Source of the DNA: Algoriphagus antarcticus
GTDB taxonomy: Bacteria > Bacteroidota > Bacteroidia > Cytophagales > Cyclobacteriaceae
DNA length: 64,000 nt
Assembly (NCBI RefSeq): GCF_002150685.1
Contig: NZ_MSSW01000010.1
Location: 1 to 64,000 of the forward strand
Reading direction: 5' to 3'
The position numbers and the translations under genes are program-made. Numbering within the stretch: position 1 is the stretch's first letter; the number at the start of each line of letters is the position of its first letter. The notes beneath the pieces are model-generated. The model searched no databases. It had not been told where the DNA came from and saw nothing but the letters and a program-made list of their open reading frames with translations. Shown here piece after piece: positions 1-8,109 of the stretch.

Positions 1-217
1 GCTTACTTGTTTTACCTGATAAGGTTTTGCCTTACCATTTTTTTCCTGAAGATTAAGGATTTCTTCCACACCGTCCTTGCTGAATATGTAATGACTTCCT
101 TTTATTATCTCCAAAAAACCCAAAAATCAAAATCAACTTCCTCAATTCTGGAAAGGTAATGTTAGCGTCTGATCTTCCGGAGAGGATTTTTGCTATAAGT
201 TTTTCACACTTACCCAT
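1..217 (-). pseudogene. hicA: HicA-type (YcfA-like) mRNA interferase toxin, frameshifted, runs off the left edge
   Basis: The reverse strand from the ATG at 217 encodes MGKCEKLIAKILSGRSD followed by ITFPELRKLIL, typical of the N-terminus of HicA toxins, small double-stranded-RNA-binding-fold proteins that cleave mRNA. The frame then fails. Shifting by one base restores a family-like continuation with LGFLEIIKGSHYIF, including the catalytic-histidine GSHxIF motif, and then SKDGVEEILNLQEKNGKAKP up to the window edge. The simplest lesion is one extra base in the A run at 122-126; with four As the whole gene reads through. A hicB antitoxin gene would be expected beyond the left edge. The identification rests on family motifs. 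Whether the frameshift is real or a homopolymer read error cannot be told from here. Confidence 0.72.
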
Positions 218-282
218 AGCCTAATTTCATCTATTTTTTGAATTTGCTATTCAATTTTGATGTCGATTTCAGCGGTAAATAA

Positions 283-322
283 AAGACCTTCGAACTCCGG
301 AATACGCGGGACTCGAAGGTTT
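283..322 (-). terminator. Hairpin terminator after purH
   Basis: On the reverse strand ACCTTCGA and TCGAAGGT form a stem around a GC-rich loop, followed by CTTTT. It lies about 35 bases after the purH stop codon, which fits an intrinsic terminator. Confidence 0.5.
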
Positions 323-354
323 TAACTCTTGGTTCTAGACTCTTTATTCTAAAA

Positions 355-1881
355 TCAATGCTTGAAGTGTCGCACTCCCGTCATCACCATAGCAATTCCA
401 TTTGCATCGCAATAGTCAATGCTATCTTGATCCTTGATCGAACCTCCTGGCTGAACCACTGCTGTGATTCCAGCTTCTTTTGCTATCTCCACACAATCCG
501 GGAAAGGGAAGAAGGCGTCAGAAGCCATCACAGCGCCATTCAAGTCAAAGCCGAAAGCATTTGCTTTATCAATAGCTTGGCGCAAAGCATCAACTCGGGA
601 GGTTTGACCAACTCCGCTGGAGAAAAGTTGCGTGTCGTTAGACAAGATGATCGTATTTGATTTAGTATGCTTACAGATTTTTGCAGCAAATACTAAAGCT
701 TCTTGCTCAGCTTCAGTTGGCGCTTTTTTGGTAGCAACCTTGAAATCAGCTTTCGTTTCTGTAGCCAAATCCTTATCCTGCTCGATTACTCCATTGAGCA
801 AGGTCTTCATCATCTTAGTTCCTGGAAGTTCCATTTTCTGAACCAAAAGGATTCTGTTTTTCTTGCCTTTCAATACTGTCAAAGCATCTTCCGTAAAAGC
901 CGGAGCGATCAACACTTCGAAAAACAACGAATGCATCTCTTCAGCTGCTTCCTTGTCTACGGTTTGGTTGGTGATCAAAACACCACCGAAAGCTGAAGTA
1001 GTATCTGCTGCAAAGGCTTTCTGATATGCCTCCTTTACTGTAGGTGCCAAAGCAACACCACAAGCATTGGTATGCTTCAAGATCGCGAAGGCTGTTTCAC
1101 CTTTAAATTCACCAATCAAATTCACGGCTGCATCCACATCGACCAAGTTGTTGTAGGAAAGTTCTTTGCCGTTCAACTGATCAAAAAGCTCGTCCATATT
1201 TCCGTAGAAATGGGCATTTTGATGTGGGTTCTCTCCATAGCGAAGTGCTTTGGATTTGGTTTCAGATACTTTCAGCGCAGGAATATTTTCCTCCCTATTG
1301 AAGTATTTGAAGATATGTGTATCGTAATTAGAAGAAACCTGGAATGCCTGAGCCGCAAAATAACGACGGTCAGGAAGACTAGTGGATCCTACTTGAGCAG
1401 TCAGTCTTTGCTCCAATTCTGCGTACTGATCTTTGGAAGCAATGATGGTCACGTCCTTGAAGTTTTTCGCAGCAGCACGAATCAAAGAGATTCCTCCGAT
1501 GTCGATTTTCTCAATGATATCCGCTTCAGATGCTCCAGAAGCTACAGTTTCTTCGAAAGGATATAAATCCACAATTACCAAATCAATCGCCGGAATATCA
1601 TATTCTCCGGCCTGCGCCACATCATCTTCATTGTCTCTTCTGTAAAGAATTCCACCAAAAATTTTAGGGTGAAGGGTTTTTACTCTTCCACCGAAAATGG
1701 AAGGATAGCTAGTCAATTCTTCCACAGGGATCACTTCTGCACCTTGCTCCTCGATAAATTTCTGAGTGCCACCGGTAGAATAGATCTTCACACCGTATTT
1801 TTTCAGAAGGGCGATAATAGGTTCGAGATTGTCCTTATAAAAGACAGAGATAAGGGCAGATTGAATTTTTTTTGTAGCCAT
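355..1881 (-). CDS. purH: Bifunctional AICAR transformylase / IMP cyclohydrolase PurH
   Basis: PurH carries out the last two steps of de novo IMP synthesis in the cytosol: formyl transfer from 10-formyl-THF to AICAR, then ring closure to IMP. The product is 508 residues, near the usual 510-530. An N-terminal MGS-like IMP cyclohydrolase domain (about 1-190) holds GGRVKTLHP at residues 64-72. The transformylase domain follows, with the catalytic Lys-His pair in LKHTNACGVA at about 269-270. I chose the start MATKKIQ at 1881 rather than an upstream in-frame ATG at 1920, because the extra 13 residues do not resemble the family N-terminus. It is a single gene with its own terminator. purN, from the same pathway, lies about 18 kb away on the same strand. 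Confidence 0.96.
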   Translation of the reverse strand: MATKKIQSALISVFYKDNLEPIIALLKKYGVKIYSTGGTQKFIEEQGAEVIPVEELTSYPSIFGGRVKTLHPKIFGGILYRRDNEDDVAQAGEYDIPAIDLVIVDLYPFEETVASGASEADIIEKIDIGGISLIRAAAKNFKDVTIIASKDQYAELEQRLTAQVGSTSLPDRRYFAAQAFQVSSNYDTHIFKYFNREENIPALKVSETKSKALRYGENPHQNAHFYGNMDELFDQLNGKELSYNNLVDVDAAVNLIGEFKGETAFAILKHTNACGVALAPTVKEAYQKAFAADTTSAFGGVLITNQTVDKEAAEEMHSLFFEVLIAPAFTEDALTVLKGKKNRILLVQKMELPGTKMMKTLLNGVIEQDKDLATETKADFKVATKKAPTEAEQEALVFAAKICKHTKSNTIILSNDTQLFSSGVGQTSRVDALRQAIDKANAFGFDLNGAVMASDAFFPFPDCVEIAKEAGITAVVQPGGSIKDQDSIDYCDANGIAMVMTGVRHFKH

Positions 1882-2067
1882 CTGGGAAATGGGTTGGTTT
1901 TTGGTTTTGAGAAAGGTCAAAGGTAGGGAAAAAGGTCGAAATGGGATTGTGTCGCCAGCTTGAGAAATAGAAAGTGAATTTGGTAAATGAATTCTTTATA
2001 CTCTCTAGAGTTTTGGGAATATGGGTTTTAAAGAAAAATCGTATTAAGAGATTTAACCGTTTTAATC

Positions 2068-2102
2068 GTTCGCTAGCGAACAAAATAACACCTCCTCGGA
2101 CA
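2068..2102 (+). promoter_or_regulatory. Palindrome and half-sites upstream of the first permease cassette
   Basis: GTTCGCTAGCGAAC at 2068-2081 is a perfect 14-base palindrome. It overlaps CGAACAAAAT (2077-2086), which matches the core of the sites at 10902 and 16994, and CGGACA follows at 2097-2102. CGAACA lies 78 bases before the TGGCAC element at 2155; in the other two cassettes that distance is 76. I infer an activator-binding region, probably the divergent first member of the same site family. Confidence 0.5.
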
Positions 2103-2154
2103 GGCTGATTATGTGAAATACTGTTATTATCACTGTAGAGGTACTTTTTCCCCT

Positions 2155-2169
2155 TGGCACAATCTCTGA
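2155..2169 (+). promoter_or_regulatory. Sigma-54-like promoter, weak -12 part
   Basis: TGGCAC at 2155-2160 matches the -24 part of the sigma-54 consensus. Five bases on, CTGA stands where TTGC is expected, so the -12 part is poor. The predicted transcript would begin about 25 bases before the ATG at 2206. The call relies mainly on similarity of layout to 10978 and 17070. Confidence 0.42.
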
Positions 2170-2205
2170 AAAGTAATAGGGAATTAGTACTTACACCAAT
2201 TCACT

Positions 2206-2895
2206 ATGACCTTTTCTAAAATAACTGCTTTTGTCCTTCTACTTTTTCTGATGGGGACTACTGCTCAAGCACAAACCGAAACTCGTAAACCAGGCCATTT
2301 CACTGGCGTGAATTCCTCTGGCTCCTGGGATGTCATAATAAGTATTGGAGATGTAAATCAAGTCAAGCTAGTGTCCAAAGGATTTGATTTGAGCGAGGTG
2401 ACCACCGAGGTGGAAGACGGTAAACTGGAAATCGAACTTAGAGACGATGATGATGACAACAGGGATTTCACGGTTTATGTCACTATTAAAAAACTTGAAA
2501 GCTTAGGTTTGGCTGGATCAGGAAATATGATGGTACGCTCTGATGTGTACACTCATGAGCTCAGTATCGGTCAAGCTGGCTCTGGTAATGTGGAGTTAGA
2601 ATTACTCAATACCAAAAACCTGAATATTGGAATGAGCGGTACTGGGAATGTGTCCATTACAGAAGGAAATGTAGGGGATGTCAATATTGGTCAGGTGGGA
2701 TCGGGTAATTTCAAAGGAATTGACCTAGTGTGCGGAGACGTGAAAATCGGGAAAGCTGGCTCTGGGAACATTCATATTGGCGTAGAAGGAGAACTTACCG
2801 TCGGGTCAGTTGGCTCTGGGAATGTGTATTACAGTGGAAATCCCACGGATATAAGTAAGGGCAATTTGGGCTCAACCAAGGTGATAAAGAAGTAG
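2206..2895 (+). CDS. Secreted GIN-domain (DUF2807) beta-helix protein
   Basis: The 229-residue protein has a signal peptide (hydrophobic residues 8-18, cleavage near AQAQ). The rest is a DUF2807 (putative auto-transporter adhesin head GIN) domain, expected in the periplasm or on the surface. Short Gly-Ser-Gly-Asn turns recur about every 20-25 residues (AGSGN, SGTGN, VGSGN), as in a right-handed beta-helix. The sequence near residue 28, GHFTGVNSSGSWDV, is shared with the paralogue at 5815. It is the first gene of a putative cassette with the permease at 3099 and has a sigma-54-like promoter just upstream. GIN proteins have no established biochemical role, so a link to the permease is inference from adjacency. 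Confidence 0.85.
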   Translation: MTFSKITAFVLLLFLMGTTAQAQTETRKPGHFTGVNSSGSWDVIISIGDVNQVKLVSKGFDLSEVTTEVEDGKLEIELRDDDDDNRDFTVYVTIKKLESLGLAGSGNMMVRSDVYTHELSIGQAGSGNVELELLNTKNLNIGMSGTGNVSITEGNVGDVNIGQVGSGNFKGIDLVCGDVKIGKAGSGNIHIGVEGELTVGSVGSGNVYYSGNPTDISKGNLGSTKVIKK

Positions 2896-2904
2896 CTGGA
2901 ATAA

Positions 2905-2960
2905 AGTCGCAAGTATCAAGAGGGGAGATTCAAGAGATTGGATCCAAGAACCAAGATTTT
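2905..2960. repeat. Degenerate AAGTATCAAGA-type simple repeat
   Basis: Between the GIN gene and the first permease lies DNA built of short variants of AAGTATCAAGA, CAAGAG and CCAAGA. Similar stretches occur at 5580-5645, 11978-12045, 17085-17135 and 17520-17565, always next to permease-cassette genes. Confidence 0.45.
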
Positions 2961-3098
2961 AATATATAGACTTTCCTACTTTATCACCTAACGACAATAC
3001 CTTGCTAAAATCTTTCGCTTTTGAGTCCACTCCTATAACTAGTTTTTAGTGAAAATATCCGCTCTAAATTCCTTTAAAGGGCCCTTATTTTAGGAAGA

Positions 3099-5573
3099 AT
3101 GCCTTTTCGGAGTAGAGTCAATTTTAGAATTTTAAAATCTTTCAACCAGTCACATCATGCTAAAAAACTACTTATCAGAAATACACGTAAAAATCCACTC
3201 TACATGTTTATCAATGTGTTTGGATTGGCTGTGGGAATGGCGGTTAGCATTTTAATCTTCCTATTTGTACAGCATGAACTCAGCTACGATACCTTCCATG
3301 CAAATTCTGACCGGGTCGTTCGGGTTTCCAGAGCTTGGTTCAATCCAGACGGTGAGATTAGTCTTCACTTGGGACATACTGCGCCACCTTTTGGGCCATT
3401 GATCAAAGCCGAATATCCAGACGAGGTGGCTTTTGCTGCCAGAATGTTGGAATCTAATCCATTGGTGACCAGTGGAGATACTAAATTCATTGAAGATCAT
3501 TTCACCTTTGCAGATCCTGAGGTTTTTGACATATTTTCTATTAAGATTTTGGAAGGGGATTCCAAAAAAGCATTGGAACAAAACGATGGTGTGATGATCT
3601 CTCAGTCATCGGCAATTAAGTATTTTGGGGATAGTTCGCCGATGGGGAAAGAGCTTCTGATAAATCTTAGTGGTCAAGAGTTTACATTTCAAGTACGGGG
3701 AGTTTTCGAGGATTTTCCAGACAATTCTCATTTTCATCCTACCTTTTTCGCTTCGATGTTGCCAGTAGTGATGTTTTATGGTGGACCTGATGCCTTTATG
3801 GGTAATTTCGGAAGCAATAGTTTTTCCACTTATTTGCGATTGAATGAAGGCGTAGATCGATTGGCTTTCGAAGGAAAACTCCCCAATCTGATCGATAAAT
3901 ATATGGGAGAAACTCAAGCTGGAACTCCCATGTCCACAGGGACGAAATTGTACCTATGGCCTTTGGAAGATATTCATCTTTATTCCAATCTGGATACCGA
4001 AATCGAGGCAAATGGAGACATCGCCTACGTGTATATTTACTTGGCTGTGGCTCTGTTCATCTTGCTGATTGCCTGTATCAATTTCATGAATCTCTCTACA
4101 GCAAGGTCATCTTTGAGGTCTCTGGAAGTAGGCTTGCGCAAGGTGATGGGGGCAGATAAAGGTAATTTGATTAGACAATTTATGGGAGAATCCTTTATGC
4201 TGACCACCATTTCGATGGTGATCGCGCTGGTTCTAGTCAATTTCTTTCTTCCAATGTTTTCTGATTTTACAGAAAAGCAGCTTAGTCTTAATTTCATTCA
4301 AAATCCAGAGTTTCTAATCGGAATCCTTGGCTTAATCTTAGTGGTAGGCTTGATTTCCGGAAGTTATCCAGCGCTTTTTCTTTCGGGTTTTCAGCCTGGA
4401 AAAGTTCTCAAAGGAGTATTTAAAGCAGGTAAAAGCCATGAGCAATTCCGTTCTGTTTTGGTGGTGGGGCAGTTTGCGATATCAGTCGTGCTGATAGTTG
4501 CAGTGCTGGTGGTGGTGAATCAGTTGGATTTCATGCAAAGCAAAGATCTTGGCTTTGAAAAAGAAGATATTGTGCTGTTGCCTACCAGTCCTGCCATACA
4601 GCATAATTATAACATCATCAAAGACCGGCTGGAAAGTCACACAGGAATACAGGCAGTCACCGTATCAAGTAGAGCTCCTTCAGGCAGATTGCTGGACAAT
4701 CAGGGAAGTTCAGTGGAAATCGATGGGAAACTTACTCAACTCGAAATTCGGATTGCAGATATTGACGTAAGCCATAATTTCCTCAAAACTTATGGTATTC
4801 CTTTGGCAGCAGGCCGTGATTTCGATGTGCTTCGAGCGAGTGATTCCACAGAAGCTTTCATTCTCAACGAAACAGCCATTCGGGAGATTGGATGGGAAAG
4901 TCCTGAAGCTGCGATTGGGAAACAGTTTTTGTATGGAAGTAAAAGAGGATTTGTAACTGGAGTGATGAAGGATTTTCACTTTGAAAACCTGCACCAACCC
5001 ATCGTTCCGCTTCTCTTTGAGATCGGTACCAATGGAAATAATGTGATGAGTATCAAAATTGACGCAGATCAGCGTGAGGAAACATTAGCCTACTTGAAAG
5101 AAGAATGGGCAGCTCTCAGACCGGGTTTTCCGTTTGAGCCAAGATTTGTAGATCAAGGATTCAATGAGCAATACGCCGCCGAGCAAAGAGTCAAAACCAT
5201 TTTCACTTTCTTCTCAGGTTTGGCTGTGATCATCTCTATTCTAGGTTTATTTGGGCTGACTACTTTTGCGACCCAGCAGCGTACACGCGAAATAGGGATA
5301 CGCAAAGTGATGGGAGCGGAGACAGCAAATATTCTGGTGCTGCTTGGAAAAGACTTTCTGAAGCTCGTGATGATCGGCTTTTTGATCGCTATTCCGATTT
5401 CCTGGTTTGGGATGTCCAGCTGGCTGGAAGACTTCGCATATAATGTTGGCATCAGTTGGACTGTGTTCTTATGGGCAGGGCTGATTGCCGGAGCAGTAGC
5501 AGCCATCACCGTGATGTCGCAGTCATTGAAAGCAGCTTGGGCAAATCCGGTGAAGAGTATTAAGAGCGAGTGA
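3099..5573 (+). CDS. MacB-like ABC transporter permease (FtsX family), 5' end damaged
   Basis: This is an inner-membrane permease of the MacB/FtsX type: a first membrane helix (GLAVGMAVSILIFLF), a long periplasmic MacB_PCD domain, three helices (about 310-430), a second periplasmic domain and a C-terminal FtsX domain with QQRTREIGIRKVMGA. No ATPase gene is nearby. The start is doubtful. An ATG at 3157 begins MLKNYL, the normal start of these proteins (compare the gene at 12105), but is out of frame with the rest, which resumes at IRNTRKNPLYMF. About ten bases seem to be missing near 3175. The frame is open from an ATG at 3099, giving 824 residues with an atypical N-terminus; ATG 3204 is the other option. 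It may be inactive or start later. Confidence 0.85.
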   Translation: MPFRSRVNFRILKSFNQSHHAKKLLIRNTRKNPLYMFINVFGLAVGMAVSILIFLFVQHELSYDTFHANSDRVVRVSRAWFNPDGEISLHLGHTAPPFGPLIKAEYPDEVAFAARMLESNPLVTSGDTKFIEDHFTFADPEVFDIFSIKILEGDSKKALEQNDGVMISQSSAIKYFGDSSPMGKELLINLSGQEFTFQVRGVFEDFPDNSHFHPTFFASMLPVVMFYGGPDAFMGNFGSNSFSTYLRLNEGVDRLAFEGKLPNLIDKYMGETQAGTPMSTGTKLYLWPLEDIHLYSNLDTEIEANGDIAYVYIYLAVALFILLIACINFMNLSTARSSLRSLEVGLRKVMGADKGNLIRQFMGESFMLTTISMVIALVLVNFFLPMFSDFTEKQLSLNFIQNPEFLIGILGLILVVGLISGSYPALFLSGFQPGKVLKGVFKAGKSHEQFRSVLVVGQFAISVVLIVAVLVVVNQLDFMQSKDLGFEKEDIVLLPTSPAIQHNYNIIKDRLESHTGIQAVTVSSRAPSGRLLDNQGSSVEIDGKLTQLEIRIADIDVSHNFLKTYGIPLAAGRDFDVLRASDSTEAFILNETAIREIGWESPEAAIGKQFLYGSKRGFVTGVMKDFHFENLHQPIVPLLFEIGTNGNNVMSIKIDADQREETLAYLKEEWAALRPGFPFEPRFVDQGFNEQYAAEQRVKTIFTFFSGLAVIISILGLFGLTTFATQQRTREIGIRKVMGAETANILVLLGKDFLKLVMIGFLIAIPISWFGMSSWLEDFAYNVGISWTVFLWAGLIAGAVAAITVMSQSLKAAWANPVKSIKSE

Positions 5574-5814
5574 TTTAAAGAGTAGCAGGTAATAAGTAAG
5601 AAGTATCAAGAGTCAAGAATTTAGAGACTATAGAAGAGAGAAAGATGCAAGAGAAAAGTGAAGAGAATGAAGATCTGCAAGTGCAACCTTTTTGTTAAAT
5701 GCTGCATCTGATAAGTGAAGCCTTAATTCTTAACATTCTGCAGCTTCATAATCATTTAGGAACAATTCAGTTTTTATCACTTTAAAAATTTTCCAATATT
5801 TTAATAAAAGCATC
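5574..5814. other. Intergenic, TATCAAG-type repeats
   Basis: This 240-base gap holds degenerate AGTATCAAGAGTCAAGAA repeats at 5580-5645 and then AT-rich DNA before the next GIN gene. I find no operator or sigma-54-like site like those of the permease cassettes. Confidence 0.5.
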
Positions 5815-6510
5815 ATGAAAAGCTATTCAAGAATATTAGCATTTGCATTCACCGCAATGGTTATGGTATCATGCGTTCAAGCACAATCCTCGGAAACAAG
5901 AACTCCCGGACACTTTACCAAAGTACATTCTGGCGGAAGCTGGGAGGTAATCATGACTGAAGGAGATACTGAAGAAGTAAGAATCGAAGTTAGAGGAGTC
6001 GAACTGAATAAAGTCAAAACTGAGATTGACGGAGATGTATTGAGTGTAGGTTTGGTAAAAGGAAACTATAACAATGTCAGATTGAAATTCTACATCACTT
6101 ACAAGGAACTTGAAGGAGTAAAATGCTCTGGTTCAGGTACGCTGGAAGTGACTTCACCCGTAAGATCTGAGGAGTTTTACGTTGGACTTTCTGGTTCAGG
6201 GGATGTTATTATGGATGAGCTTGAATCGGAAGAGTTATCTGTTTCTATTTCGGGTTCGGCCGATCTCAAAATCAAAGGCGGTTCCGTAAAAGACGCTGAA
6301 ATCAAGCAATCAGGTTCAGGTGATTTCTATGGAGAAAACCTTGCAATTGGTAGGTTGGAAGTAAGCAAGTCAGGCTCGGGAGATACACATGTGGGTGACT
6401 TGGGAAAAGTATCCGTGAGTGCTTCAGGCTCTGGAGATGTAACTTATACTGGTTCTCCGCAATTGGGTGATATCAGGACTTCAGGCTCAAGCAGTATCAG
6501 AAAAAGATAA
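5815..6510 (+). CDS. Secreted GIN-domain (DUF2807) protein, paralogue of the gene at 2206
   Basis: A 231-residue exported protein. The N-terminus could be a lipoprotein signal (MVMVSC, Cys20) or an ordinary signal peptide cut after VQAQ. From residue 28 it reads GHFTKVHSGGSWEVI, clearly paralogous to the protein at 2206. At least six SGSGD or SGSAD turns recur at about 20-residue steps, consistent with a DUF2807 beta-helix. It stands alone, with its own terminator at 6529 and no permease gene directly after it, so it may be the remnant of another GIN-permease cassette or a separately expressed copy. The molecular function of the family is not established. Confidence 0.85.
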   Translation: MKSYSRILAFAFTAMVMVSCVQAQSSETRTPGHFTKVHSGGSWEVIMTEGDTEEVRIEVRGVELNKVKTEIDGDVLSVGLVKGNYNNVRLKFYITYKELEGVKCSGSGTLEVTSPVRSEEFYVGLSGSGDVIMDELESEELSVSISGSADLKIKGGSVKDAEIKQSGSGDFYGENLAIGRLEVSKSGSGDTHVGDLGKVSVSASGSGDVTYTGSPQLGDIRTSGSSSIRKR

Positions 6511-6528
6511 GTAGGAGTAAATCCACTC

Positions 6529-6562
6529 CATCCCTCAAGCAGAAGTTTGAGGGATTTTTTTG
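6529..6562 (+). terminator. Intrinsic terminator after the second GIN gene
   Basis: ATCCCTCAA and TTTGAGGGAT form a strong stem with a short loop, followed by seven Ts, 18 bases after the stop codon. Confidence 0.8.
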
Positions 6563-6574
6563 TTAGAATTTTTT

Positions 6575-6612
6575 ACCGCAGGGGACTCGGAGGTTTTCGC
6601 AGAGGACGCAGT
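6575..6612. repeat. ACCGCAGAGG-type dispersed repeat
   Basis: ACCGCAGGGGACTCGG followed by CGCAGAGGACGCAG is a degenerate copy of a sequence seen again at 10491-10520 and 29503-29540. All copies are intergenic. Confidence 0.45.
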
Positions 6613-6690
6613 GATTATTATGACCTTTTAGGTTCCTAAAACCTCGAAAGTCTTCCTTTTAATTCAGTCTTTTCAGCGCTCGAAATTTCT

Positions 6691-7677
6691 CTACATCAAA
6701 AAGCCATTTTCAATAGCATATGGTTTAGGAATATTTTCCTCCTCCAGCATTTCCAGTAGGTCTATTTCTATCGCCCGTGCAATGGATGAAATAGGCACGT
6801 CATTGTACCCGCCTTCAAATGGGTTTTCCGAATAATCTCCAATCCTATCCACAAGAAAAAATATCCAAATAATGATAGCAGAAAAGGGGATTGTCAACCA
6901 GTAATGCAAAACTCTGGATTGCTCAAAAATATCCAAAAGTCCGAATGGAATCAACGCGCAGAATATATAAGTGATCCATAAACCGGTTGAAGCATACTGC
7001 CTTGGAAAAGGGAAGTTTTTAATCCGTTCGCTCATTCCTTGATGCGTAAAAAGATGACCAATCAACTCATGAAGCCAAACTTGTTTGTAGTCACTAATTA
7101 ACCCTTGTTCATTGAGCTTGCCAATTTCATAACTTTGGATTTTAAGTAATTGAGAAGGGATATTAGAAGTATTTTTGATACTGGTCAGCTCTTCTTCTGA
7201 GACATATTTTTCAATTTCAACAAACATACCATCGTAGTATTCTTTGATGAACCCAGGGATGAAATTCAGCTTTTTTACCGGCAGATTATGCTCCCATGTC
7301 TTTTCCTTTCTCATCACATGTTTTAATGCCAATAGCCATGCGAGATGCCTGTAAATAATTCTCTTTTTTTCTTCTTTTGGCAAGTTTTGACTGGGTAGAC
7401 TAAGAACAGCTGTTGCGAAAGTTCTGCTTTCATTGACAATGGATCCCCATATTTTCCGGGCTTCCCAGGTTCTGTCATAGGAACTGTTGTTTTTAAAACC
7501 AAGAAAGAATGCCACTGCTACACCAATTACAGATATTGGCTGCCAGGGTAAGGAAAATGGGATGGATGTAATCTCATATTATACGATGATAACAAAGGAA
7601 TACAGAATACCAGAAATCAAAGAGTACCTGGACCAGCGAACGGTCATCCAAAAACTGTAATATCTTTTGACGTACAT
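6691..7677 (-). pseudogene. Bestrophin-family ion channel gene interrupted by an in-frame stop
   Basis: The reading frame from ATG 7677 gives MYVKRYYSFWMTVRWSRYSL, runs for 32 codons and meets TAA at 7579-7581. It continues in the same frame with YEITSIPFSLPWQPISVIG and VAFFLGFKNNSSYDRTWEAR, the hallmark of bacterial bestrophin-like (UPF0187) anion channels. Counting through the stop gives 328 codons, normal for the family, with helices near the N-terminus and at about residues 235-275. Since both sides match the family in one frame, a single-base change to a stop is the simplest explanation. A shortened protein from the GTG at 7515 (274 residues) would lack the first helix and is unlikely to work as a channel. 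Confidence 0.82.
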
Positions 7678-8109
7678 AAAAACATTATTTAGCATTAAAA
7701 TATCAAAAAGATATCCTTCTTATCCAATTGGGGACAATAGATTTAATGAGTATTCGCTTTGTTGCATGTTCCGGAAAAAAGCTAAATCTTGATTTTAAAT
7801 CGGATCAAATTCCCCCTTTCTCAAAGGGGGTAAGGGGGATTTTAGGAAGCATATCAGTAATTAATTTGGCAACATGCAGGATTGCGAACACTCATAATAG
7901 ATTTTTTGTCAATCACTTAGAAATTAAAGTCTTTCGGTGATAGAAGTTCTGATAGGTAAATCCTATTGAAGCCTATCCGTCAACTGATTTTTAATTAAAT
8001 TAGTGGTCAACCTGACGAACTAATCTGCTCTTAACTGCGTCAATGACTAAAGAAGTTTGATCGTTTTTCAAGGAGATTTTTTCCTCAAAAACTAACCCTT
8101 TGCTATTCA
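7678..8109. other. Intergenic region before cydAB
   Basis: No credible gene is seen. The region holds the C/G-run repeat at 7812, an inverted repeat GATAGG-N15-CCTATC (7951-7977), and a loose TTGAT-N5-TTCAA (8057-8071) that faintly resembles an FNR/CRP site with the wrong spacing. The cydAB promoter should lie here. Confidence 0.5.
7812..7840. repeat. CCCCCTTT-AAAGGGGG inverted repeat element
   Basis: CCCCCTTT, three bases, AAAGGGGG, then TAAGGGGGAT. The hairpin plus the extra G run looks like an intergenic dispersed repeat type common in bacterial genomes. Only one copy is present in this window. Confidence 0.5.

Noticed and set aside
7728..7940. Open frame of 70 codons before cydA
   Set aside because: It runs through the CCCCCTTT/AAAGGGGG repeat and has no recognisable protein features.
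8057..8071. TTGAT-N5-TTCAA before cydAB as an FNR/CRP site
   Set aside because: The spacing is five instead of four and the right half deviates; too weak to call as a regulatory site.
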